From assembly GCA_963763755.1 (NCBI GenBank), contig CAVXQE010000006.1:1-64000 (forward strand): a stretch of 64,000 bases of DNA, given 5' to 3'. The DNA is from Gaiellasilicea sp963763755 (lineage in GTDB: Bacteria; Actinomycetota; Thermoleophilia; Gaiellales; Gaiellaceae). Below the pieces are notes generated by a model. The model was given only the letters and a program-made list of their open reading frames with translations, did no database searches and was not told where the DNA came from. Both the position numbers and the translations under genes were made by a program. Positions 39,540 to 51,367 of the stretch are shown here, piece after piece (position 1 is the stretch's first letter; the number at the start of each line of letters is the position of its first letter).

Positions 39540-39629
39540 CAGCTTCCTCCTTCTGTTGAATTGCCGCCCATCGTCGGAGGCGGCGGTAGACGCGGGGTCG
39601 ACAGAAGGTCAAGATCGGTCGACAACTTC

Positions 39630-41370
39630 ATGACAGTCCTCATTTCGATCCTCGGTCCGGTGGAGGCGGCGCGCGACGGCAACCGCGTCGACCTCGGTGC
39701 GCCTCAGCAGCGGGCCTTGCTCGCACTGCTCGCGACAAGCGGTGGCCCTGTCTCGCTCGACGCGATCATCGACACGCTGTGGCCCGACGATCCGCCCGTC
39801 AGCGCGGCGAAGGTCGTCCAGACCTACGTCTCGCGCCTGAGGAAGGCTCTCGGCGAGGACACGATCGAGCGCCGGGCGGAGGCTACGCCCTCACGACGCC
39901 TCCCACGTCGATCGACGCCGTCCAGCTTCGAGCAGCTCGCGCGCGAAGGAGAGTTCCACGAGGCGCTTGCGCTGTGGCGAGGCCCCGCGCTCGCCGACCT
40001 GGGAAACATGCCGGGCCTCGCGGCGGAAGCCGCGCGTCTCGACGAGGAACACCTCAGCGTCCTGGAGCAGCGAATCGACGCCGACATCGCGGCTGGTCGA
40101 CACACGGAGGTGGTCGGCGAGCTCCGCAACCTCGTCAGCCGGCATCCGTTGCGCGAGCGCCTCCTGGGGCAGTTGATGATGGCGCTCTACGGCACCGGAC
40201 GGCAGGCGGAGGCTCTCCAGGTGTACCGCGACGCTCGCCGAAGGTTCGACGATCTCGGGCTCGAACCCGGACCACCGTTGCGAGAGCTCGAGCGGAAGAT
40301 CCTCGAGCACGACGAGGACTTGCCGGTGGCAAAGGTGCCCGTCGGCATCGCGGCGAAGATCTCCGCGAAGGCGTCACGCGGCCGCTGGGTAGCACTCGGG
40401 TTGGCGCTGATCGCCGTGCTCGCCGTGGCAGCGGTCGCCGCCGTTTTCTCCCTCGATGACGGCGCGTCTTTCTCCCTCGATGACGGCGCGTCCGCCATCG
40501 TCAGCTCGCCCCCGAACACGATCGTCCGCATCGACGCCAGGACGTCGAAGGTGGTCGAGAGCATCCCGGTGGGACGCAACCCGAGCTCCATCGCCGCCAC
40601 GGCGGACTACGTGTGGGTCGTCAATGACACCGACGGCACGCTCTCGCGCGTCGACACCGCGACCAAGCACGTGGAAACGATCGGGCGGCTACCCGAGGTC
40701 GGAATCGTCACGACGGATGAACGCGGCTACGCCTACGTCTCGGGTTTCGACGACGCGCTCGTCTCACAGGTCGATCCGGAGAGCCTCAGGGTTGTGAAGC
40801 GCTACACGGTCACGTCTCGAGCGACGGGGCTTGCCGTTGGAGGCGGTTCGCTGTGGGTCGTGGACAGACTCGTCAACAAGGTGAAGCGGGTCGACCTCGC
40901 GACGGGCGAGATCGAAGGCACGTTCACGGTCGGGGCGGATCCGATCTTCGCGGCCTTCGGCTACGGAGCACTGTGGGTCGTGAACACGGACAGCGTCTCC
41001 ACCTCCGTCATCCGACCCGGGCTCACACGGGTTCAGACGATCCCCGTGCCGGACCGCCCCCTCCAGGTTGCTGTCGGCGAATCCGGTGTCTGGGTCGCGG
41101 ACTGGAAGTCCGGAGCAGTTACGCGCATCGACCCGGACACGCACCGCGTCGTGGACAAGATCGAAGACCCGAAGTCGTTCGGCTTCCTGGGCGTCGCGGC
41201 CGGCGGCGGAGCGGTCTGGCTCGCGATCCCTGAGTTCCCGTCCCAGATCGTCCGCGTCGATCCGAGGACGAATCGCGTACGGGGTACATCCCGATCGACG
41301 GCTCACCGCGCTTCATCGCAGCGGCCGGGGATCAGATCTGGGTCTCCGTGTCGGAGTTCGGCGGCGGGAA

Positions 41371-41374
<4 letters not shown>
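39630..41374 (+). CDS. SARP-type (OmpR wHTH + BTAD) regulator with membrane helix and C-terminal beta-propeller
   Basis: N-terminal winged helix (LISILGPVEAARDGNRVDLG, VVQTYVSRLRKALGEDTIE), then the bacterial transcriptional activation domain (FHEALALWRGPALADLG, RHPLRERLLGQLMMALYGTG, ALQVYRDARRRFDDLGLEPG). One membrane helix (WVALGLALIAVLAVAAVAAVF, about 40388-40450) leads to a YVTN-like propeller with six or seven repeats such as YVWVVNDTDGTLSRVDTAT and GVWVADWKSGAVTRID. A 24-bp tandem duplication (40445-40492) repeats FSLDDGAS right after the helix. Breaks near 39877, 39905 and 41285. Architecture is that of a ToxR/CadC-like one-component membrane regulator. Confidence 0.83.
40445..40492 (+). 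repeat. Perfect 24-bp tandem duplication in the regulator gene
   Basis: Two identical 24-bp units, 40445-40468 and 40469-40492, encode FSLDDGAS twice. The frame is kept. It sits between the membrane helix and the propeller, where a length change would be tolerated. Confidence 0.9.
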
Positions 41375-42905
<1,531 letters not shown>

Positions 42906-42980
42906 GCTTCTCCTCCTGAACGTGATCCGGCAGCGTAGCGCCCGTGCGCGGGAGTCCGGCCACCGGGGCCCGGTCTCTTC

Positions 42981-44199
42981 CTACGCTGCGCGTACCGCGA
43001 GGCCGGTCTCCGCGTCGAAGAAGTGCAAGCGTTCGACGTCGACTGCCAGCTCGAGCTTCTCTTGCTCCTTCGCGCTCGTGGTTCGATCGAGCCGCGCCAC
43101 GAACTGAGCCCCGCTCCCGCGCGCCTGCTCGGCGGCGAGCCCTCGCCTCCGCGTCCTCGGTGGCCTCGACGACGTGTGCCTCGAGCACTTCCTTCGTCGC
43201 GACCGGCTGAGCGGCGACGTTGAAGTGCACGTAGACCTCGGAGCCCATGTCCTCTCGGATGTCGCAGACGACAGACAGCCGACGGCCCGGCGCGCCTTCG
43301 CTCACGAGCGACGCATCCTCCATGTCCTCCGGCCGGATCCCCAGCGCGAGCGAGCGTCCTTCGAACCGCTCGAGGCCGGGATTGCGCTCGAGCGTGGCTT
43401 CGGCGAGGCGCAGGCGATGCTCGCCGAAGCGCGCCCAGAGCGCGCCGTCCTCGCGGGCGAGCTCGGCGACGACGAGGTTCATCGCCGGCGAGCCGATGAA
43501 CTCCGCGACGAACAGATTGCGCGGCCTCTCGTAGAGCATCTGTGGCGTGTCCACCTGCTGCAGCAAGCCGTTCCGCATCACCGCGCAGCGATCGCCCATC
43601 GTCATCGCCTCGATCTGGTCGTGCGTGACGTAGACGGTCGTCACTCCGAGGTCCCTCTGGATTCGCGCGATCTCCGCCCGCATCTCGACCCGAAGCTTCG
43701 CGTCGAGGTTCGAGAGCGGCTCGTCCATGAGAAACGCCTGCGGGTTGCGGACGATCGCGCGCCCCATGGCGACCCGCTGGCGCTGGCCGCCCGAGAGTGT
43801 CCGCGGCTTCTTCTGCAACGAGTCGGTGAGACCGAGGATGCGTGCCGCCTCGCGAACGCGACGATCGATCTCGTCCTTGGGGACGCCCTGCATCTTGAGC
43901 GCGAAGCCCATGTTCCTCGATGCCGTCATGTGCGGATACAGCGCGTAGTTCTGGAAGACCATGGCGATGTCGCGGTTCTTCGGGGGGAGATCGTTCACGA
44001 CCTGACCGTCGATCTTCACGTTCCCGGACGTGACCGTCTCGAGGCCGGCGACCATCCGCAGCGCCGTCGTCTTGCCGCAGCCGGACGGGCCGACGAAGAC
44101 GACGAACTCGCCCGCCCCGACCTCGAGGTCGAGATCGGTGACGGCCTTCGTGCCGTCGGGATAGACCTTCGTCAGCTGCTCGAGGGTGATCTCCGCCAT
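42981..44199 (-). CDS. Sugar ABC transporter ATPase (UgpC/MsmX type)
   Basis: About 405 codons. GGAG precedes ATG 44199. Walker A GPSGCGKTT, Q-loop VFQNYALYPHM, signature LSGGQRQRVAMG, Walker B AFLMDEP and switch YVTHDQIEAMTMGDR are intact, with a full C-terminal TOBE region (SLALGIRPEDMEDAS, DMGSEVYVHFNV, VDVERLHFFDAETG). One break near 43140. It is divergent from the permease operon 44242-47522 and is the probable ATPase of that importer. Its intact length shows what is missing from the ATPase at 4834. Confidence 0.93.
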
Positions 44200-44217
44200 G
44201 TGAAAACTCCGGCGGCC

Positions 44218-44230
44218 AATCTACTAGCAT
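44218..44230. promoter_or_regulatory. Divergent promoter candidate between ATPase and permease operon
   Basis: TAGCAT (44225-44230, plus strand) and TAGATT (44223-44218, minus strand) lie back to back and fit TANNNT -10 boxes. They would give a leader of a few nt for the permease and about 12 nt, including GGAG, for the ATPase. Confidence 0.35.
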
Positions 44231-44241
44231 CCGCCCTTCGA

Positions 44242-45217
44242 ATGGAGGCGAAAGCAGTTCGGGCGAGACCGGCTCCAGGCCGCATGCGGCATGCGTTGGA
44301 GAGCCGTCGCGTTCTCGCGCCGCTCCTCATCGCCCCGGCCGTCATCTTCATGGCGCTCGTCGTCGCGGTTCCCTTCGTCTGGGCGATCTACCTCAGCTTC
44401 ACGAACGCCATCGGCGGCTCGCTGAGCGGCGACTGGGTCGGCTTCGACAATTTCACGAACGCCTGGCAGGACGAGAACTTCCGCCGCGCGCTTCGTAACA
44501 CCTTCATCTTCACGCTGGCGTCGCAGGCGATCGTCCTCGTCGGCGCCGCCGTCCTCTCGAACTTTCTCGTCCGTGACTTCCGTGGCAGGTGGATCGTGCG
44601 CTTCCTGGTCGTCCTGCCCTGGGCGGCTCCGGTCGTCCTCTCGACCATCGCCTGGCTGTGGCTTCTCGACTCTCTGTACAGCGTCGTCAACTGGACGTTG
44701 GCGAGGCTCCAGCTGGACAACGGCCTCGTCTCGCTTCTCGCCGCCGTCAACATCGAGGAGGACGCGCAGGTGCCGTTGCAGTGGCTCGGCCGCCCCAATC
44801 TCGCGCTGCATCGCGATCACGCTCGTGCACGCCTGGCGGATCCTCCCCTTCGCCGTCGTGATCTTCATCGCGGGCCGTGCCTCCATTCCCAACGAGGTCG
44901 AGGACGCCGCCAGGATCGACGGCGCGACCGGTCTGAAGAAGCTCTGGTACGTCGACATCCCGCTGCAGCTCCCGATCGCGCTCGTGGCAGTCCTCTTCGG
45001 GATCGTGTTCACGGCGGTCGACTTCGCCGTCGTCTACATCCTCACCCGCGGCGGGCCGTTCAACTCGACGCAGGTGTTGCCCACCTGGGCCTACTTCGTC
45101 GGCATCGACGGTGGCTCCCTCGGCGAGGGCGCGGCGATCTCGCTGTTCCTGTTCCCGCTGCTCGTGGTCGTCACCGTGGCGATGCTGTTCTTCGCTCGCA
45201 GGGCGCAGGTGAGCTGA
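44242..45217 (+). CDS. Carbohydrate ABC transporter permease, MalF type
   Basis: About 325 codons from ATG 44242. First helix VLAPLLIAPAVIFMALVVAV, then FTNAIGGSLSGDWVGFDNF, WIVRFLVVLPWAAPVVLSTI, and the EAA loop NEVEDAARIDGATGLKKLW. One break near 44812. The last bases overlap the next gene by one base (TGATG). First permease of the second CUT1 sugar importer. Confidence 0.9.
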
Positions 45218-46080
45218 TGACGTGGCGCCAGAAGAGCGTGACCTACGCGGTCGTCGTGCCGTTCGCGATCGTGCTCGCCTTCCCGTTCTACTTCGCGCTC
45301 GTGACGATGTTCAAGACGAACCTCGACCTCGCGAACGTGGAGCATTCCCCGTACCTCTACAACGACGTCGAGGGCGGCTTCCACTGGGACTTCTGGAACT
45401 ACGCGACGACCGAGCACGTCACGTTCCTCTTCCGGGAGACGAACTATCCGACGTGGCTGCTGAACACGCTGCTCGTCGGCGGAGCGGTCGTGGGCATCAC
45501 GCTGCTCCTGGCCCTGCCGGCGGGCTACGCGCTCGCGCGACTGGCGGGCGGGTGGGGTCAGAGCGCAGGCGTCGCCATCTTCCTCGTCTACCTGATCCCG
45601 CCGACGCTGCTCTTCCTCCCGCTTTCGCGGCTGATCACGCAGCTCGACCTCAAGGACTCGCTCTGGTCGCTGATCCTCATCTACCCGTCCTTCACGGTGC
45701 CCTTCGCGACGTGGCTCCTGATGGGCTTCTTCAAGACCATTCCGCAGGAGCTCGAGGACGCGGCGCTGATCGACGGAGCGTCGCGACTGAAGGCGCTCTT
45801 CCTGATCATCCTTCCGATCTCGCTCCCCGGGATCCTGACGGCGGTCATCTTCGCCTTCTCGCTCTGCGTGAACGAGTTCATCTACGCGTTCACGTTCATC
45901 TCGACCTCCGAGCAGCGGACGGTGTCCGCGGGCATCCCGAACGACCTGATCCGGGGGGATGTCTTCTTCTGGCAGTCGCTGATGGCGGCGACGCTGATTC
46001 CGGCCATCCCGCTCGCGCTGCTCTACACCGCGTTCCTCGACCGTTTCATCAAGGGCTTTACAGGGGGAGCATTCCGCTAG
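45217..46080 (+). CDS. Carbohydrate ABC transporter permease, MalG type
   Basis: 287 residues, intact. Six helices, the EAA loop QELEDAALIDGASRLKALF and the typical end FLDRFIKGFTGGAFR. It starts inside the stop of the MalF-type gene (TGATG), so the two are translationally coupled, and is followed by the binding-protein gene 25 bp later. Confidence 0.93.
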   Translation: MTWRQKSVTYAVVVPFAIVLAFPFYFALVTMFKTNLDLANVEHSPYLYNDVEGGFHWDFWNYATTEHVTFLFRETNYPTWLLNTLLVGGAVVGITLLLALPAGYALARLAGGWGQSAGVAIFLVYLIPPTLLFLPLSRLITQLDLKDSLWSLILIYPSFTVPFATWLLMGFFKTIPQELEDAALIDGASRLKALFLIILPISLPGILTAVIFAFSLCVNEFIYAFTFISTSEQRTVSAGIPNDLIRGDVFFWQSLMAATLIPAIPLALLYTAFLDRFIKGFTGGAFR

Positions 46081-46105
46081 AGAATCGAGTCGAAAGGAGG
46101 TACCC

Positions 46106-47522
46106 GTGGCAGATTCAGAGGACCAGCTCGTCCGTTCGAGCTCGGAACTGACCCGTGGTGACCTGCTCAAGAGGGGAACCGCCGCCGCTTTCTCGATCAG
46201 CATGTTCGGCGGCCTCACCGACCGAGCCCTCGGGTTCTACGGCCCGCTCAAGTACGCGCACAAGCAGCTCGCGGGAGAGCTGAGGATCATGCAGTGGGCC
46301 CACTTCGTCCCCGCCTACGACCAGTGGCTCGACAACACCTACGTCAAGCGCTGGGGCGAGGCGAACGACGTCGAGGTCAAGGTCGATCACATCAACAACG
46401 CCCTGCTCTACAGCACAGGGGCATCGCAGGTCGCGGCCCAGAGCGGTCACGACCTGTTCTGGTTCATCTCGCCGCCGTCGACGTTCCAGAAGCAGGTCGT
46501 TCCCGTGACCGACATCGTCCAGGAGGTCAGCAGGAAGCTCGGGCCGATGTCGAGGGTCGCGAGGAAGAGCACCTACAACCCGAAGACGAAGCAGTTCTAC
46601 GGCTTCCCGGACGACTATGCGCCCGATCCGGTGCAGTACCGCCGCAGCTACCTGCAGGAGGCGGGAGTCAGCCTCAACACCTGGGAGGACCTTCGGCAAG
46701 GGAGCCCCGAAGCTCAAGGCGATCGGCCATCCCGTCGGCCTCGGCATGTCGAACGAGATCGACTCCAACATGATGCTGACGTCCCTCCTCTACTGCTACG
46801 GCGGGTTCATCCAGAACGAGGAGAACCGGATCGTCATCGGCCAGGGCGCGAACAGGAAGGGCGCGATCGAGGCGCTGACCGTCATGCGCGACATCTATCG
46901 CAACGGCATGTCCGACGAGGTCTTCGCGTGGACCGCCGCGTCGAACAACCAGGCGTTCCTCGCCGGCCGGTTGTCGGTGGCGCTGAACGCGATCTCGATC
47001 GCGCGCTCGGCCGAGAACTCCGGGAATACATCCCTCTCGGACGACACCTGGCTGTCGTCGATCCCGCGCGGTCCGCACATGCGCATGGGCAACGAGCACG
47101 TCATGGGCGTCTTCGTGATCTGGAAGTTCGCGAAGAACAAGGCGGCCGCGAAGAAGTACCTGATCGACCAGCAGCTCGGCTACCGCGAGCACTTCATTCG
47201 CAGCCAGTACTACAACTTCCCTGCCTGGACGGGCGCGATCAAGGGCGGGTTCAAGGAGATCCGCAAGCTGTCCGCGCAGGACACGCACAAGCCGAGAGGC
47301 AAGTACACCGTCCTGACGACGATCGCCGAGAAGTACACGACGAACCCGGGCCATCCGGGCAACACGACGCCGGTGATGGACGAGATCTACAACACCTTCC
47401 TGATCCCGCAGATGTTCGCCGAGGTCGCGCAGGGGAAGTCCACCCCTGCCGAGGCCGTCTCGGCCTTCTCGAGCAAGGCGCAGAGCATCTACCGGAAGTG
47501 GAGGAACCAGGGGCTCGTGTAA
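46106..47522 (+). CDS. Extracellular sugar-binding protein of the second ABC importer
   Basis: AAAGGAGG lies 6 nt before GTG 46106, the best ribosome site in the window. The N-terminus LTRGDLLKRGTAAAFSISMFGG looks like a twin-arginine-like or lipoprotein-type leader without a clear RR pair. The mature protein reads GELRIMQWAHFVPAYDQWLD, HINNALLYSTGASQVAAQSG and YGFPDDYAPDPVQYRRSYL, typical of family-1 binding proteins. One break near 46695. About 471 codons. Placement after the permeases is less common than before them. Substrate unknown. Confidence 0.88.
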
Positions 47523-47539
47523 CGCTGGACAGTGATCTG

Positions 47540-47565
47540 GTCGGGCCGCCCAAGAGCGGTCCGAC
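47540..47565. terminator. Hairpin after the binding-protein gene
   Basis: GTCGGGCCGC and GCGGTCCGAC pair over 10 bp (one G-T wobble) around the loop CCAAGA, 18 bp after the stop. There is no T-tract. It separates the transporter operon from the aminotransferase, which has its own promoter-like box. Confidence 0.5.
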
Positions 47566-47605
47566 CGGAGACTTTCCGGGCACGGCATCCGCCGCCATCT
47601 CTGAG

Positions 47606-47618
47606 TAGGCTTTCGGCG
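47606..47618 (+). promoter_or_regulatory. Candidate leaderless promoter of the aminotransferase
   Basis: TAGGCT (47606-47611) is followed by 7 nt and ATG 47619, with no Shine-Dalgarno-like sequence between. It lies just downstream of the transporter-operon hairpin. Confidence 0.45.
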
Positions 47619-48974
47619 ATGGCCACGATCGAGACGAACCCGCAGCTGGGCGCGCAGATCAAGGCGGACGCGAAGGAGTTCGTCCTCCACTCCTGGTCGG
47701 TGCAGAACGCGATCGACCCGATCCCGGTCGCCGGCGCTGAGGGCCGCCACTTCTGGGACTACGACGGCAAGCGCTACCTCGACTTCGCCTCGCAGCTCGT
47801 CAACGTCTCGATCGGCTACGGGCATCCCGAAGCTGATCGCGGCGATCAAGGAGCAGGCCGAGAAGCTCTGCACGATCGGCCCGCCGATGGCGACGGAGCC
47901 ACGCTCACAGCTCGGGCGCCTGCTCGCCGAGGTCACGCCCGGGAACCTGAAGATGTCGTTCTTCACGAACGGCGGCGCCGAGGCGAACGAGAACGCGATC
48001 AAGGTCGCCCGCTGGGTGACCGGCCGCCACAAGGTCATCGCCCGCTACCGCAGCTACCACGGCGCGACCGGCGGAGCGATCACGCTCACCGGCGACCCGC
48101 GCCGCTGGCACGCCGAGCCGGGACTGCCGGGCGTCGTTCGCATGCTCGACCCCTACACGTACCGCTGCCCGGCCGGCCATCCCGATCCGTGCCCGGTCTG
48201 CACGGGCGCGCCGCACCTCGAGGAGATCCTCCAGTACGAAGGCGCGCACACCGTCGCCGCCGTGATCCTGGAGACGGTCGTCGGCACGAACGGGATCATC
48301 GTCCCGCCCGACGGCTACCTGCAGTCGATCAGGGAGACCTGCGACAAGCACGGAATCCTGCTCATCCTGCGACGAGGTGATGGCCGGGTTCGGGCGCACC
48401 GGCAAGTGGTTCGCCTGCGACAACTGGGACGTCGTACCGGACATCCTCACGGTCGCGAAGGGCATCAACTCCGGGTACGTGCCGCTCGGCGCGATGATCG
48501 TCTCCGAGCCGATCGCCGAGCGCGCTGCGCGACCGCTTCCTCGCCGGCGGGCTCACCTACTCCGGCCACCCACTCGCTTGCGCTTCGGCTGTAGCCTCGA
48601 TCGAGGCCTTCCAGGAAGAGGGGATCGTCGAGAACGCGGCCGACCACGGCGCGTACCTCGCCGAGGCGCTGCCGGCCCTCGCCGCGAAGCATCCTTCGAT
48701 CGGCGACGTGCGCGGGCTCGGCCTCTTCTGGGGCCTCGAGCTGGTGAAGAACCGCGAGACGAAGGAGATGCTCGTCCCCTTCAACGCGGGCGGAGAGGCC
48801 GCCGCGCCCGTGGCGCGGATGCAGAAAGCGGCCCTCGAGTCAGGCCTCTATCTGATGACGCACTGGAACATGGTCATGATCTGCCCGCCGCTGACGATCA
48901 CGCGCGAGGAGCTCGACGAGGGCCTTGCCGTCCTCGACGACGCGCTCGCGATCGCCGACGAGTACGTCGTCTAG
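47619..48974 (+). CDS. Class III PLP aminotransferase, beta-alanine/taurine:pyruvate-like
   Basis: PLP enzyme of fold type I. FVLHSWSVQNAIDPIPVAGA and YDGKRYLDFASQLVNVSIGY match omega-amino acid (taurine or beta-alanine) transaminases. Cofactor contacts: FTNGGAEANENAIKVAR, SYHGATGGA, DEVMAGFGRTGKW and the Schiff-base Lys in LTVAKGINSGYVPLGA. Also GLTYSGHPLACASA and RGLGLFWGLELV. Breaks near 47830, 48370 and 48527. About 451 codons. With mmsA, hydA and the carbamoylase in the window, beta-alanine to malonate semialdehyde is the suggested reaction. It abuts the MarR gene with no gap. Confidence 0.88.
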
Positions 48975-49444
48975 CTAACCGACGCAGGAACCGGCATCGA
49001 CGCCGGGGATGCGCGCGAGCAACTCGGTCAGAGGCGGCGACCTCGTCATCGCTGAGCGTCTCGCGGAAGAGGCGGCGCAGGCTCTCGGCGTGGTTGACGC
49101 CGACGCACTCGAGCGTCTCGACTGCCGGTCGGCGTCAACCGGGCCCACGTGACCCGTGCGTCGGATGCGCAGTGCACGTTTTCGATCAACCCGGTCTCGA
49201 CCAATCCGTCGAGCAGCCGTGTGACGCCGGAGGGGGACAGCATCAGCAGCTCGGCGAGATCGATCCGGCGCAGGCGGTTGTCCTCTGCGCGGGACAGGTG
49301 GTAGAGCGCCTCGAAGTCGTTGAGCGTTAGACCGCGCGGCCTCAGGACCTCCGCCAGCTCCCGCTGCAGCACGGAATGCGCTCGCATCAGCCGCGCGAAA
49401 GCGGAGAGCTCGATTGGTTGCGTGATCAATACTTGACTGCTCAA
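48975..49444 (-). CDS. MarR-family transcriptional regulator
   Basis: Start taken as TTG 49444 with GAGGA 7 nt upstream. The winged helix is clear: LSAFARLMRAHSVLQRELAE, LTLNDFEALYHLSRA, RIDLAELLMLSPSGVTRLLD and CASDARVTWARLTPTG. The C-terminal dimer helix (VNHAESLRRLFRETL, LTELLARIPGVDAG) needs corrections near 49125 and 49030. Divergent from yceI and the FMN reductase, the probable targets; 10-bp direct repeats in the shared region are candidate operators. Confidence 0.87.
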
Positions 49445-49468
49445 TGGTTTTCCTCTACATTGGTTGCG
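49413..49468. promoter_or_regulatory. yceI promoter with duplicated ATTGGTTGCG operator candidates
   Basis: A good plus-strand promoter is visible: TTGACT (49433-49438), 17-bp spacer, TACATT (49456-49461). The 10-mer ATTGGTTGCG occurs at 49413-49422 and 49459-49468, flanking the promoter and overlapping its -10, where a bound MarR protein would block both genes. Confidence 0.55.
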
Positions 49469-49502
49469 CACACAAGCTTACCCGATGAAAGGAAGAAGAG
49501 CA

Positions 49503-50045
49503 ATGAGCACAGCAGAGCAGCAGACGAGCACGACCGCAATCCCCACCGGCGCGTGGAACCTGGACCCGGTCCACTCCAGCATCGGCTTCGCCGTGCAGTA
49601 CGCCGGCGTCGGCACGTTCCGCGGCACGTTCGACGAGTTCGGCGCAACGCTCGTCGACGGTCGCCTCGAAGGTGTCGCGAAGGTCGCCAGCGTTAGAGTC
49701 GACGACCCGAACCTGGCTGGCCACCTGCAGAGCCCCGACTTCTTCGACGCAGAGCAGTACCCCGAGCTCCGCTTCGTCTCGAAGTCGATCGAGCGCGACG
49801 GAGACAAGGTCTCGATCCAGGGCGACCTGACGATTCGCGGCATCACACATCCGGTCGAGATCGCGGGCACGGTCGTAGGCGCGCTGACCGACGCTTTCGG
49901 GCGGGAGCGGATCGCTTTCGACGTCGAGACGACGGTCACCCGCCAGGACTACGGGCTCACCTGGAACATGGAGCTCCCGAGCGGCGGCCAGGCGCTCGGC
50001 GATGACGTTACGCTGACGGCCACCCTCGCGTTTCTGCAGGCGTAA
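49503..50045 (+). CDS. YceI-family lipocalin-like protein
   Basis: 180 residues with the YceI signature: WNLDPVHSSIGFAVQYAGVG, FRGTFDEFGATL, SPDFFDAEQYPELRFVSKSI and a DLTIRGITHPVEI repeat. YceI proteins form an isoprenoid-binding barrel. There is no signal peptide, so this copy is cytoplasmic. GGAAGAAGAG lies upstream of ATG 49503. Three bases separate it from the FMN reductase gene, so the two form an operon facing the MarR regulator. Confidence 0.93.
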   Translation: MSTAEQQTSTTAIPTGAWNLDPVHSSIGFAVQYAGVGTFRGTFDEFGATLVDGRLEGVAKVASVRVDDPNLAGHLQSPDFFDAEQYPELRFVSKSIERDGDKVSIQGDLTIRGITHPVEIAGTVVGALTDAFGRERIAFDVETTVTRQDYGLTWNMELPSGGQALGDDVTLTATLAFLQA

Positions 50046-50048
50046 TCG

Positions 50049-50603
50049 ATGAAGATCCTCGCGATCAGCGGCAGCCTCCGGCAGGGGTCCCACAACACGG
50101 ACCTGCTCCGGGGCGCTGCCGCGGCCGCGCCGGACGGCGTCGACGTCGAGCTGTACCACGGGCTCAAGGAGATCCCGCCGTACGACGCCGACGACGACAT
50201 CCCGGGCAATCCCCCGGCTGCCGTCCAGGACTTCAAGGCCGCGCTCGACGAGGCCGACGCCGTGTTGATCTCGACCCCCGAGTACAACTCGTCGATTCCC
50301 GGCGTGCTCAAGAACGCCCTCGACTGGGCGTCCCGGCCGCTGCTGGAGTCGCCGGTCCGCAACAAGCCGGTGGCGGTGATGTCCTCGAGCACGGGCATGT
50401 TCGGCGGTGTCTGGGCTGCTGCCGAGACCCGCAAGGTCCTCGGCGCACTCGGAGCTCGGACGCTCGAGGACACGGTCGCCGTGGCGAAGGCCGATGAGCG
50501 CCTGGCCGACGGCGTCGATGCCGCGTTGCTGAGGGAGCTTCGCTCGGTCGTCGACGCGCTCGCCGACGCTGTCGAGTCCCGCGCCCACGCGGCAGCGGCC
50601 TAG
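50049..50603 (+). CDS. NADPH-dependent FMN reductase (flavodoxin-like quinone/chromate reductase)
   Basis: 184 residues, intact. Flavodoxin-fold motifs: ILAISGSLRQGSHNTDLLRG for the FMN phosphate and STPEYNSSIPGVLKNALDW for the isoalloxazine ring, then KPVAVMSSSTGMFGGVWA. Likely reduces quinones or similar electrophiles with NAD(P)H. MarR control next door fits a response to such compounds. Its TAG stop shares CTAG with the hydrolase stop opposite. Confidence 0.92.
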   Translation: MKILAISGSLRQGSHNTDLLRGAAAAAPDGVDVELYHGLKEIPPYDADDDIPGNPPAAVQDFKAALDEADAVLISTPEYNSSIPGVLKNALDWASRPLLESPVRNKPVAVMSSSTGMFGGVWAAAETRKVLGALGARTLEDTVAVAKADERLADGVDAALLRELRSVVDALADAVESRAHAAAA

Positions 50604-51367
50604 AGCAGGAAGCGCTCGATTGCGCCGGCCGTGTCGGCGAATGCGTCCCAGAGAACGGTATGACCGGCAGGTATGCGGGCGACCTCGAGCAGGTCGCCGA
50701 GTGCAGCGGTGTGGTCGTCGAGCAACGCGTCGTACGGGAGGTACGACGTCTCGCCGAGCAGCAGCAGCGTCGGGATTCGAACCTGCGTGAACGCCGGCTG
50801 CTCGCGCGTCATCTCCCCGTAGGCGGCAACCACGGCGCTCTGGCAGTACCGGTAGCGCCAGCGGCCGTCGTCGTCGGGGAGCAGGTGCTCTCGCAACTCC
50901 GTCTCGACGAGCTCTCGGGGCGCCGTCGTCAGCACGCTCTCTTCATAGCGGCGGTCGATCCCCTCGTCGAAGGAGGCATACGAGCGGTCGCGCCGCGCAT
51001 TCTCCGCGCTGAAGAGGCCCACGTATGTGGGAAGGCGGATCGCGGGGTCGAGCAGAACGAGCCGCTCGACGCGATCCGGCGCCGCTGCCGCGGCCTGGTA
51101 CGCAATGCGGCCGCCGAAGGAGTGGCCGAGCCAGGCGCAGCTGCCCTCCGGGGCGGCATCGAGCACATCGGCGACGTGCTGCTCGAGGTTCCACGGCGGC
51201 TCCCAGGTCGAGTCACCGTGGCCGCGCAGGTCGAGCGCGACGACGTGGAAGCGGTCGGCGAGACGCTCTGCGAGCGGGCGGAAGTGCCGGCCGTGGCTCG
51301 TGACGCCGTGCAGGCAAACGAGCGCGGGCAGACTCTCGTCGCCCCACTCGTAGCGGGCGAGGGTCAC
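50600..51367 (-). CDS. Alpha/beta hydrolase
   Basis: 255 residues. Oxyanion loop PALVCLHGVTSHGRHF, nucleophile Ser in WLGHSFGGRIAY, acid in the LLLLGETSYLP region and catalytic His in IPAGHTVLWD. No signal peptide. The ATG at 51367 overlaps the peroxiredoxin stop by 4 bp. Substrate not evident. Confidence 0.9.
   Translation of the reverse strand: MTLARYEWGDESLPALVCLHGVTSHGRHFRPLAERLADRFHVVALDLRGHGDSTWEPPWNLEQHVADVLDAAPEGSCAWLGHSFGGRIAYQAAAAAPDRVERLVLLDPAIRLPTYVGLFSAENARRDRSYASFDEGIDRRYEESVLTTAPRELVETELREHLLPDDDGRWRYRYCQSAVVAAYGEMTREQPAFTQVRIPTLLLLGETSYLPYDALLDDHTAALGDLLEVARIPAGHTVLWDAFADTAGAIERFLL

Noticed and set aside
43174..46080. A very long plus-strand open frame through the ATPase and both permeases
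   Set aside because: The first part is antisense to the ABC ATPase (42981-44199), the rest contains two separate permeases with their own starts. It is a GC-rich shadow plus one frame break.
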